5,386 bases of DNA, from contig OMUX01000424.1 of assembly GCA_900314345.1 (NCBI GenBank), forward strand, positions 1-5,386, given 5' to 3'. Every line of letters begins with the position of its first letter. Positions within the stretch are counted from its first letter, which is position 1. Made by a program: the position numbers and the translations under genes. Of this stretch, positions 1 to 5,386 are shown piece after piece. Below the pieces are notes generated by a model. It was not told the origin of the DNA, did no database searches, and was given only the letters and a program-made list of their open reading frames with translations. This DNA comes from an uncultured Erysipelotrichaceae bacterium. GTDB taxonomy: Bacteria > Bacillota_I > Bacilli_A > Erysipelotrichales > Erysipelotrichaceae.

Positions 1-1189
1 TCTTTTCCATCGAACGCACCGGCACATACTCAAACCTGCTGTGTGCGTTTTCATATCCCGCGGAAAGATTGGGACACGGAAGTCCTCTCCACGACAATGC
101 AGATCCATCTGTTCCGCCACGGAACGGCATGGTCGCAGGTTCTATGCCGCAGGCTCTGATCGCTTCCTTCAGGTTCTCCACCAGCCAGGGATGCTGATCA
201 ATGACTTCCTTCATGGACCGGTACTGTTCCGTGATCCTGAGAGATACGATATCGCCGTACTTCTCATTCAGTTCATCCCGGATCGTTCCAAGGTATTCCT
301 CACGCTTCCGGAATCTTCCTGCATCAAAATCACGCACGATCAGATCCATGGACGCATGTTCACAGCCGCCCTTCACTTCATACACATGGAAGAAGCCTTC
401 TCTTCCTTCGGTGTTCTGCGGCCGTTCATCCGCCGGCAGACACGATGCATACTCCATGAGAACATCCACAGCATTGATCATCTTGCCCTTGGCTGTTCCG
501 GTATGCACGCTCCTTCCCCTGACTTCCACCCTGGCCATGGACGCATTGAATGTTTCATCAATATATGCGCCGCAGTAGTCTCCGTCCAGGGTATACGCTG
601 TGTCACTTCCAAAGCGCTGCAGATCCAGATTGCAGGCAAGGCCCCCGACCTCCTCATCCGGTGTGAAGGCGAGACAGATCCTGCCATGCGGTATTTCCGG
701 ATGTTGCAGAAGATATTCCGCAAAGGTCATGATGGCCGCAATGCTGGCCTTGTCATCCCCGCCAAGCAGTGTCGTTCCATCTGTCAGCACAAGATCATCA
801 CCCATGTACTTCTGCAGGTTCGGAAACTCTGATACCTTCATGACAATGTTCTTCTCTGCATTCAGTGTGATGTCCTTGCCGTCATAGTTTCTCAATACCC
901 ATGGCTTCACACCGTCACCCGGCGCATCCGGTGCGGTATCCATGTGGGCAATCAAGCCCAGTGTCCGGCAGTTCTCCACATTGCCTGGAATCTCTGCATA
1001 CAGCACACAGACCTTCTCATCCAGCCAGACATTCACAGCACCAATGCCCTTCAGCTCTTCTTCCAGAAGCCTTGCAAGATCAAACTGACACATGGTTGTC
1101 GGCACGGTATCACTGTCATTGCCTGACTGGGTATTGATCTTCGCATAGCGGATCAGACGCTGTTCCACGGCATCATGGAATTCACTCAT
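1..1189 (-). CDS. pepT: Peptidase T (tripeptide aminopeptidase), C-terminus cut by window edge
   Basis: Cytoplasmic zinc aminopeptidase of the M20 family (M20B) that removes the N-terminal residue of tripeptides, the last step in using imported or recycled peptides. My translation of the minus strand gives 396 uninterrupted residues from the ATG at 1189 to the window edge. Visible metal-site motifs are AHMDTAPD (H82, D84), LLGGDDKA (D145), FTPDEEVGG (catalytic E179, ligand E180), TLDGD (D202) and a C-terminal AHSRFE (H383). The insert (dimerisation) domain carries VHTGTAKG. RGGTDGSALSWRGLPCPNL near the end is diagnostic of PepT rather than other M20 enzymes. Family members are about 405-410 residues, so only some 15-20 residues lie outside the window. 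The start is set by AAGGAGG nine bases upstream, inside the end of the preceding alaX-type gene, which it overlaps by 8 bases. All expected ligands are present, so the enzyme should be active. Confidence 0.96.
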   Translation of the reverse strand, partial: MSEFHDAVEQRLIRYAKINTQSGNDSDTVPTTMCQFDLARLLEEELKGIGAVNVWLDEKVCVLYAEIPGNVENCRTLGLIAHMDTAPDAPGDGVKPWVLRNYDGKDITLNAEKNIVMKVSEFPNLQKYMGDDLVLTDGTTLLGGDDKASIAAIMTFAEYLLQHPEIPHGRICLAFTPDEEVGGLACNLDLQRFGSDTAYTLDGDYCGAYIDETFNASMARVEVRGRSVHTGTAKGKMINAVDVLMEYASCLPADERPQNTEGREGFFHVYEVKGGCEHASMDLIVRDFDAGRFRKREEYLGTIRDELNEKYGDIVSLRITEQYRSMKEVIDQHPWLVENLKEAIRACGIEPATMPFRGGTDGSALSWRGLPCPNLSAGYENAHSRFEYVPVRSMEK

Positions 1190-2354
1190 GATCAAATTCC
1201 TCCTTCAGCACCTTCAGGATCGTTTCCCTGTCCTTTCCGAAGGATCCCTGGATCATCTCACTGTTTCCCCCGCCTTTGCCATCCAGAAGCGCACTGAGCG
1301 TCTTTGCATGATCCCTGAGGTTCACCGTCTCTGAGATCATGACATAGGTATACCTGTCACCATGCAATGAAAGACCGCATGCAACCCCTGCATGTTTCTG
1401 TGCAATCAGATCATTGCAGGATGCACGCAGATCATTCATGTCCAGCCCATCCAGGGCAAGCACGGCAAGCTTCTGGTTCTCCGGCTGTGCTTCATACAGT
1501 GCATGAAGCTGTTCCTTCTGGAATCCCCGCAGCTTCAGCTTCACTTCGTTCAGTTCATTCTGCACACGCTCTGCTGCACTGCCTGTTTCCAATGGCTTTG
1601 CGGAGAAGAGGTGTGATACTTTGCTGTTTTCCTCCTGCATGGCTCTGAGATACCGGTATGCACGCATGCCGGAGGCCATTTCAATGCGCACACCGTTCTT
1701 CCGGTTGATGAGGCTGAACAGCTTGATGACGCCAAGTTCACCGGTACGCTTCACATGCGTCCCGCAGCAGGCACAGACATCCGCACCTGGTACGGTCACG
1801 ATCCTGACCTGTCCCTGCAGTTCCTTCTTGGAACGGTAGTTGATTTCCTTCAGTACTTCACTGTCCGGATAAGACACTTCAATTGGTTCATCCTGCCAGA
1901 TGACTGCATTGGCCTGTTCCTCAATCTGAAGAGCATCTTCCCATGTCATGGGGCCGTTGAAATCAATGGTCACGACATCCTCTCCCATGTGGAAACCGAT
2001 GTTCTCATAGCCGAATCTCTGATGAATCAGCCCGGAGACAATATGTTCCCCCGAGTGCTGCTGCATATGGTCAAAGCGCCTTTGCCAGTCAATGACACCA
2101 TGAACCTCACTGCCTGTTTCCACAGGCAGTTCCATTACATGGACAATGGTCTGGCTGTCCTTTCTTTTTACATCCAGCACCCTGATCCCATTCAATGTGC
2201 CAAGATCCGCCGGCTGTCCTCCCCCTTCGGGATAGAATGCCGTATCCTCTAACACCACATCATATCCACGCTTTCCTTTTTCACAGGAAACAACCTTTGC
2301 ATCAAACTCCCTTGCATATGCATCACGGTAGAACAGTTCTTCAAACTCCTGCAT
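1182..2354 (-). CDS. alaX: Alanyl-tRNA editing protein, AlaX long type (AlaRS editing domain plus DHHA1 domain)
   Basis: Free-standing homologue of the editing half of alanyl-tRNA synthetase. The family hydrolyses Ser-tRNA(Ala) and sometimes Gly-tRNA(Ala) in trans in the cytoplasm. The 390-residue protein starts with an AlaRS second-domain-like region containing FYPEGGGQ (to Q47). The editing core has the zinc motif HSGEH (H100, H104) and CCGTH (C196, H200). A helical, probably coiled-coil stretch follows at about 259-289, then a C-terminal DHHA1 domain with GKGGGNSEMIQG (359-370). The length fits the long AlaX class; no aminoacylation domain is present. A GTG at 2363 would add three residues, but its G is part of the Shine-Dalgarno, so I choose ATG 2354, with AAGGAG eight bases upstream. 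It sits 12 bases after brnQ and overlaps pepT by 8 bases, so it is a middle operon gene. Two further cysteines (C194, C197) flank the zinc ligand C196. Confidence 0.93.
   Translation of the reverse strand: MQEFEELFYRDAYAREFDAKVVSCEKGKRGYDVVLEDTAFYPEGGGQPADLGTLNGIRVLDVKRKDSQTIVHVMELPVETGSEVHGVIDWQRRFDHMQQHSGEHIVSGLIHQRFGYENIGFHMGEDVVTIDFNGPMTWEDALQIEEQANAVIWQDEPIEVSYPDSEVLKEINYRSKKELQGQVRIVTVPGADVCACCGTHVKRTGELGVIKLFSLINRKNGVRIEMASGMRAYRYLRAMQEENSKVSHLFSAKPLETGSAAERVQNELNEVKLKLRGFQKEQLHALYEAQPENQKLAVLALDGLDMNDLRASCNDLIAQKHAGVACGLSLHGDRYTYVMISETVNLRDHAKTLSALLDGKGGGNSEMIQGSFGKDRETILKVLKEEFDHE
1199..1205 (-). promoter_or_regulatory. Ribosome binding site of pepT inside the upstream gene
   Basis: The minus strand reads AAGGAGG followed by nine bases and then the pepT ATG at 1189. 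The site lies within the last codons of the upstream alanyl-tRNA editing gene, whose TGA (1182-1184) falls past the pepT start. This layout suggests translational coupling. Confidence 0.85.
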
Positions 2355-2362
2355 GGTCTTCA

Positions 2363-2369
2363 CTCCTTA
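2363..2369 (-). promoter_or_regulatory. Ribosome binding site of the alaX-type gene fused to the brnQ stop codon
   Basis: The minus strand reads TAAGGAG: the TAA stop of brnQ is also the start of the AAGGAG Shine-Dalgarno. Eight bases separate it from the ATG at 2354. The in-frame GTG at 2361-2363 overlaps this site and so cannot be the start. Confidence 0.85.
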
Positions 2370-3695
2370 TGCAGGAATTCTAGCATCATCCTTTCCTGCT
2401 GAACATTTCCTCTGCGGAAGCAGCCGGCCGATAATAATTCCAAAAATGCATGGAAGAAGCCAGCAGAGTTCTTTTGCCGGCGGAAAGGAAAGAAGAAACT
2501 TCGTCACACCCGGAATCACCACATTGCAGGAAGCCAGCGCATGAACACAGCTGACAATGCCTGTGCAGAATATGGCAGAAGGCCAGACCAGCGGGTGCTT
2601 CTCAAGCCAGTGGCTGAAAAGACCCAGCATCACCAGCACCATGGCAGCCGGATAGATGGCATTCAGGAATGGAACGGAGAACTTCAGAAGACCATTCAGC
2701 CCGGCAACAGAGAATACACATCCAGCGATGGCAAACAAGGTGATCCACGCCTTGTAGGAAAGCCTGGTGATGGATGCGAAGAACTCCGCACAGCTGCACA
2801 GCAGTCCCACACAGGTTGTCAGACAGGAAAGCACATAAATCACCGCCAGAAGAATGACACCGCTTCTTCCAAGCACATGCTCCACAAGGAATGCCAGAAC
2901 AGAAGCACCATTTTCTGCACCTTCATACAGGCCTGCACATGTCTTTCCTGCATAAGCCAGCACCGCATACACCAGTGCCAGAAGGATGCCGGCAATCACA
3001 CCGGATTTCATGGTGTACCTGACAACCTGATTCTTATCCATGATGCCTTTGCCCATGACATTGATGGCAATGATGTTGTCGAAGTTCAGTGCCGCAAGGG
3101 TATCCATGGTGTTGTATCCGTCCAGGAATCCCTGGATGCCGGCATGTTCTGCATAGAGGGAAGAAGGTTCCATGGATACAGAAGGAATCTTCACAATGCA
3201 ATAGATGGAAAGCACCACCATCAGCACCAATAACACCGGCGCAAGAATCTTTCCCAGCCAGTCCACAAGCTTTTCCGCATGCACGGACAAAAGCCATGAA
3301 ACAACAAAGAAGATTACGGAATAGGCAATCCTGACACCAATCGTGATCTCTTCACGGAACGAAACCACTGCCATCTCAAAGGACACTGCCGCGTTTCTTG
3401 GGATGGCAAGACCCGGTCCAAGGGCCAGGAAGACAATGATGGAAAAGACCAGTGCAAACTTCCTTCCGGCATGTCCTGCAAGGGAAAGCAGATCGTTGTT
3501 CTTTGCAATGGCAATCACACCAAGGACAGGAAACACCACTGCGGTAACGATGAAGCCAAGCAGCGCCGGCAATGTCATGTCCGCAGCTTCATATCCCAGA
3601 TACGGCGGAAAGATGAGGTTCCCTGATCCGAAGAACATGGAAAACAATAACAAACCGATGGTGCATGTCATGATGAATGAATTCTGTCTTTTCAT
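2367..3695 (-). CDS. brnQ: Branched-chain amino acid:cation symporter (LIVCS family, BrnQ)
   Basis: Integral membrane carrier that imports leucine, isoleucine and valine with Na+ or H+. The 442-residue protein is the usual family length and almost wholly hydrophobic, fitting the expected 12 membrane segments. Signature stretches are MFFGSGNLIFPP at residues 20-31 in the first segment, LALGPGLAIPRNAAVSFE at about 90-107, and GYNTMDTLAALNF at 193-205, which are typical of BrnQ. The C-terminal tail (about 427-442) is short, basic and polar. The ATG at 3695 is preceded by GGGAGG at five bases' distance. It is the first gene after the T-box leader and terminator, so its expression should rise when the cognate tRNA is uncharged. 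The tRNA-editing gene follows 12 bases later and then pepT. Substrate choice among Leu, Ile and Val cannot be read from the sequence; family assignment is firm. Confidence 0.96.
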   Translation of the reverse strand: MKRQNSFIMTCTIGLLLFSMFFGSGNLIFPPYLGYEAADMTLPALLGFIVTAVVFPVLGVIAIAKNNDLLSLAGHAGRKFALVFSIIVFLALGPGLAIPRNAAVSFEMAVVSFREEITIGVRIAYSVIFFVVSWLLSVHAEKLVDWLGKILAPVLLVLMVVLSIYCIVKIPSVSMEPSSLYAEHAGIQGFLDGYNTMDTLAALNFDNIIAINVMGKGIMDKNQVVRYTMKSGVIAGILLALVYAVLAYAGKTCAGLYEGAENGASVLAFLVEHVLGRSGVILLAVIYVLSCLTTCVGLLCSCAEFFASITRLSYKAWITLFAIAGCVFSVAGLNGLLKFSVPFLNAIYPAAMVLVMLGLFSHWLEKHPLVWPSAIFCTGIVSCVHALASCNVVIPGVTKFLLSFPPAKELCWLLPCIFGIIIGRLLPQRKCSAGKDDARIPA

Positions 3696-3733
3696 GAAGA
3701 CCTCCCTCTTGTTCCATCGGGATCTCCTGAAAC

Positions 3734-3774
3734 AAAAAGCACCGCCTCATGGGATCCCTCCCGTGAGACGATGC
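3734..3774 (-). terminator. Regulated intrinsic terminator of the T-box leader
   Basis: On the minus strand a 16-base arm at 3774-3759 pairs with 3754-3739 across a GGGA loop, with two G-U pairs and one C-A mismatch, followed directly by TTTTT (3738-3734). It lies 38 bases before the brnQ start and shares its 5' arm with the antiterminator. Confidence 0.9.
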
Positions 3775-3802
3775 GAACATACACCGCGGTACCACTCACC
3801 TT
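3763..3802 (-). promoter_or_regulatory. T-box sequence and antiterminator
   Basis: On the minus strand GTGAG (3799-3795) can pair with CTCAC (3767-3763), enclosing the TGGT bulge (3794-3791) and ACCGCG. CTCAC is also part of the terminator 5' arm, so the two folds exclude each other. Pairing of TGGT with the ACCA end of an uncharged tRNA would stabilise this form and permit read-through into brnQ. Confidence 0.85.
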
Positions 3803-4002
3803 GCACACTCACTGTGCCTCTTTCAGCTCCATCAAGCCTAAGACAGATAACGCAGTCATGCGTACCGGATTACTTTGCTTTCTTCCGGTCAGCTCAGAAG
3901 GGACTTTCGGTTACTCCCAGGGCATCCGTTTCCACCAGCCACGGACTCTCTTTGGCTCCATGATGAGCACCTTTCTTCCTTCATCAATGCTTTCTAAGAA
4001 TA

Positions 4003-4032
4003 AGCTTAACGGCAGCAGACACAGGATTGCAA
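4003..4032 (-). promoter_or_regulatory. Possible promoter for the T-box operon (weak)
   Basis: On the minus strand TTGCAA (4032-4027) is followed after 18 bases by TAAGCT (4008-4003), a poor -10 match, about 12 bases before the first recognisable T-box element. The -35 is good and the position is right, but the -10 is weak and the spacing is one base long. A promoter must lie near here unless the leader is reached by read-through. Confidence 0.25.
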
Positions 4033-4119
4033 GCCTGAATGTGAATAAACTTTTCTTTAGCGAATTAAGATCATCACGACAAACTGGGATTTGCATACCG
4101 CTTAATATTCCTTAGTTAA
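4033..4119. other. AT-rich intergenic spacer without clear features
   Basis: Lies between the end of the 165-residue membrane protein gene and the possible leader promoter. I find no convincing intrinsic terminator for the upstream genes here: no GC-rich hairpin with a T run on the minus strand. Nothing else is supported. Confidence 0.5.
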
Positions 4120-4617
4120 TCACCAGAGCCACACCATCAAAAATGATATAATAATTCCACCTACAGCAAAAACAGGAATCATAGGAAGTAAAACCTTAAC
4201 ATGAAACCATTTCTGATGATACTCTTTTTCCATATCATCTGTTCCTGGCAAGCGAATCCTTTTTACATTTGCAAATAATATCCAATCCAAAAAGAAAGTA
4301 TCAAACATCGCCAGAATAATAATATACCCATAAATAACTATCAGCCCTTCCCAAAAGGTACGGGCCCCCGCCAAATGTGCCATCCATGCAAATACAAACG
4401 CAAATATGATCAAAGCCATTACTTTTTTAACGATCATAATTTTAGTCAGTTTTTCTTTTACAGACACTTTGTTCTGTGAACTATAATAGCGCTCTTGAAT
4501 TTCTGGTGGATAATCGCTGACAAAAGTTACTGGATTGATTAACAACAGCCCAAAAACAAGCACACCAAATATTGCCATCATAATAGCACATTCTAAAATA
4601 AAGACCGTACAGTTCAT
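4120..4617 (-). CDS. Small integral membrane protein of unknown function (paralogue of the upstream gene)
   Basis: I do not recognise a named family. The 165-residue protein has an N-terminal membrane segment at about residues 6-33, a polar loop with DYPPEIQERYYSSQ (35-48) and many lysines, segments at about 63-84 and 90-116, a charged loop ending in KEYHQKWFHVK, and a last segment at about 142-164, so probably four segments. The motif MFDTFFLDW (104-112) matches LYDMTFFDW of the upstream protein, with the two Asp residues at the same spacing and almost the same position, so I infer paralogy. A longer frame from GTG 4707 exists, but it would overlap the upstream gene and lacks a good ribosome binding site. 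ATG 4617 has GGAGGT six bases away. Several 60-base blocks of the gene are only about 30% GC, against about 50% in its neighbours. No catalytic motif is seen. Confidence 0.85.
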   Translation of the reverse strand: MNCTVFILECAIMMAIFGVLVFGLLLINPVTFVSDYPPEIQERYYSSQNKVSVKEKLTKIMIVKKVMALIIFAFVFAWMAHLAGARTFWEGLIVIYGYIIILAMFDTFFLDWILFANVKRIRLPGTDDMEKEYHQKWFHVKVLLPMIPVFAVGGIIISFLMVWLW

Positions 4618-4623
4618 AAATGG

Positions 4624-4629
4624 ACCTCC
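4624..4629 (-). promoter_or_regulatory. Ribosome binding site fixing the start of the 165-residue membrane protein
   Basis: GGAGGT on the minus strand, six bases before ATG 4617. It supports this start over the upstream GTG at 4707 in the same frame. Confidence 0.8.
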
Positions 4630-4679
4630 ATCAATTCTGATTTCCGGCTCATGCATCAGGGCAATCAGATTTTTCTGTC

Positions 4680-5183
4680 TCATTTCACAAACAGCGTGCA
4701 GATCCACGCCGCCAGAGCTGATCCTGCAGGAAAGATCACAAACAGCTTCAGCAGCTGGCTTTTCAGATTGTATCCGTACTTTTTCAGCGGGTAGACAGCT
4801 TTGACCTCCGGATAGTAATACTGGAAGAATCCCGCCTTCATCAGCAGAAACCAGTCAAAGAAAGTCATATCATACAGTTTGTATACCGTCAGGATGACAA
4901 GCGACCTGGTGAAAAACTGAAGGAATGTGAAATGGTTCTTTACACCATCCCACGCGCCGATCACGATGACACCAAGGATCATTAGCAGGCTGAATAACAT
5001 CAGCACCCAGCCGAAGATTCTTGCGCCGAAGAAAACTTCCTTTTTCCTTGGCTTGATGATATCCCTGGCTTCCTTTGGCGCTGAGGAAAAGAATTTCTCA
5101 TTCTGTACAAACGCAACCGCTGAAATCAACATCAAGGTAATTGCCGCACAAACCATAATGGCAAGGAAAACTGTCAACAGCAT
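4680..5183 (-). CDS. Small integral membrane protein of unknown function
   Basis: I cannot name a family. The 167-residue protein has a hydrophobic N-terminus (residues 1-27, an uncleaved segment rather than a clear signal peptide), a charged stretch SSAPKEARDIIKPRKKE (33-49), membrane segments at about 52-78 and 90-115, an aromatic and charged loop (FFQYYYPEVKAVYPLKKYGY, 119-138), and a final segment at about 143-165. LYDMTFFDW (103-111) is the motif shared with the next gene. ATG 5183 is preceded by AAGGAGG at nine bases. It follows the partial hydrolase-like gene by 34 bases and precedes its likely paralogue by 62 bases, so all three are probably co-transcribed. Base composition is like the brnQ operon (about 50% GC) and unlike the paralogue. 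The conserved acidic and tryptophan residues in segment three could be structural or functional; I cannot tell. Confidence 0.87.
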   Translation of the reverse strand: MLLTVFLAIMVCAAITLMLISAVAFVQNEKFFSSAPKEARDIIKPRKKEVFFGARIFGWVLMLFSLLMILGVIVIGAWDGVKNHFTFLQFFTRSLVILTVYKLYDMTFFDWFLLMKAGFFQYYYPEVKAVYPLKKYGYNLKSQLLKLFVIFPAGSALAAWICTLFVK

Positions 5184-5217
5184 GATATTCTGCCTCCTTC
5201 ACGAAAGAACTTCGTTG

Positions 5218-5386
5218 TCATAGATTTCTGCCTTTTTTATAAAATTCAAAATCGCATCGTTCTCCGCCTTTGCCGAGCGTCTGCGTCCTTCTGAAGCCGA
5301 CCTTTCTGAGGTTACGATAGGTGATGTCATCGCTGTCGCAAAAGTATGTGCATACTTCCGGATAACCGGCAATATCGCAGCAATCT
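5218..5386 (-). CDS. C-terminal end of an L-2-amino-thiazoline-4-carboxylic acid hydrolase-like protein (partial)
   Basis: Only the last 55 residues lie in the window. The frame is open to the window edge and ends with TGA at 5220-5218. The tail has the pattern I associate with the L-2-amino-thiazoline-4-carboxylic acid hydrolase-like family (Pfam ATC_hydrolase): a Cys-rich CCD near the start, YPEVCTYFCDSDD, then FRRTQTLGKGGERCDFEFYKK, closely matching the usual GG-x-x-CDF-x-FYK ending. The characterised enzyme opens the thiazoline ring in bacterial cysteine synthesis from ATC, but most genomic members are uncharacterised and their substrate is unknown. The stop is 34 bases before the next gene, suggesting an operon with the two small membrane proteins. 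The start, the N-terminal domain and any regulatory region lie outside the window. Confidence 0.75.
   Translation of the reverse strand, partial: DCCDIAGYPEVCTYFCDSDDITYRNLRKVGFRRTQTLGKGGERCDFEFYKKGRNL

Larger units (their letters stand above)
3734..3991 (-). promoter_or_regulatory. T-box riboswitch leader controlling brnQ and downstream genes
   Basis: cis-acting leader RNA that binds a tRNA through a specifier codon and tests its charging by pairing the T-box bulge with the free NCCA end. Read on the minus strand: a K-turn-like base with GATGA at 3986-3982, pairing of GAAG with CTTC (3900-3897) and TGAGC after it; an AG bulge AGAGAG (3951-3946); stem TCCGT/ACGGA enclosing the distal GGCTGGTG (3940-3933); hairpin ACCGGA/TCCGGT (3889-3864); hairpin ACGCA/TGCGT (3863-3850); hairpin GCACA/TGTGC (3817-3803); then the T-box core AAGGTGAGTGGTACCGCG (3802-3785). 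The bulge TGGT predicts a tRNA with A73. The most likely specifier is GTC (Val) at 3904-3902, with AGT as the alternative. The 5' boundary is approximate. The order and spacing of elements make the class assignment strong; the amino acid is an inference. Confidence 0.93.

Noticed and set aside
41..832. 263-codon open frame on the plus strand
   Set aside because: It lies wholly antisense to pepT, whose minus-strand frame shows all catalytic motifs. Its translation is Cys/His/Arg-rich with no recognisable domain and no good ribosome binding site.
2541..3233. 230-codon open frame on the plus strand
   Set aside because: It is antisense to brnQ. The His/Gln-rich translation is typical of the complement of hydrophobic membrane-protein codons.
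3783..3790. Perfect palindrome ACCGCGGT, which could look like an operator
   Set aside because: It is part of the T-box core sequence ACCGCG and is explained by it.
3343..3963. 206-codon open frame on the plus strand
   Set aside because: It crosses the brnQ start and most of the T-box leader in antisense and has no family resemblance.
3911..4096. 61-codon minus-strand frame that could be read as a leader peptide
   Set aside because: It runs through T-box Stem I, where base pairing and T-box motifs explain the conserved sequence. No good Shine-Dalgarno precedes its start, and T-boxes do not need a leader peptide.
4033..4119. Possible terminator after the membrane-protein genes
   Set aside because: Only weak AT-rich partial inverted repeats with long loops were found, with no GC-rich stem followed by a T run on the minus strand.
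4618..4707. Thirty-residue N-terminal extension of the 165-residue membrane protein from a GTG
   Set aside because: It would overlap the end of the upstream gene, has no clear ribosome binding site, and adds a polar, non-membrane stretch absent from the paralogue. ATG 4617 has GGAGGT at the right distance.

Overview
The window looks like a chromosomal piece of a low-to-mid GC Bacillota (Firmicutes) genome. The evidence is a T-box riboswitch, strong AAGGAGG-type ribosome binding sites before every gene, and tightly packed co-directional genes. Coding DNA is mostly near 50% GC, and the protein style resembles gut Clostridia or Erysipelotrichia; that finer placement is a guess. Every gene I can support lies on the minus strand, so transcription runs from high to low coordinates. 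Long plus-strand reading frames are shadows of these genes.

Upstream block (5386 down to 4120). The window opens inside the 3' end of a gene whose C-terminus matches the L-2-amino-thiazoline-4-carboxylic acid hydrolase-like family. Two small membrane proteins of 167 and 165 residues follow. They share length, layout and a D-x4-D-W motif at almost the same residue number, so they look like diverged tandem paralogues of unknown function. Short gaps (34 and 62 bases) suggest one transcript. The last gene is much more AT-rich than its neighbours.

Leader (about 4119 to 3696). This gene-free stretch of over 400 bases holds a T-box tRNA-sensing leader: Stem I with a K-turn-like base, AG bulge and GGCTGGTG distal loop, middle hairpins, the T-box bulge sequence TGGT-ACCGCG, a competing antiterminator strand, and a 16-bp terminator hairpin with a T run. 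The TGGT bulge predicts a tRNA with A73. The specifier codon is ambiguous: GUC (Val) is favoured over AGU (Ser). The specifier loop is non-canonical.

Downstream block (3695 to 1). The T-box precedes a tight three-gene operon: brnQ (branched-chain amino acid symporter), an AlaX-type alanyl-tRNA editing protein with a DHHA1 domain, and pepT (tripeptidase T, missing only its last roughly 15-20 residues at the window edge). The alaX ribosome binding site is fused to the brnQ stop codon, and alaX and pepT overlap by 8 bases. Read together, the operon pairs amino acid import and peptide breakdown with clearing of mischarged tRNA-Ala, under control of uncharged tRNA. I see no mobile element, CRISPR array, tRNA or rRNA gene.
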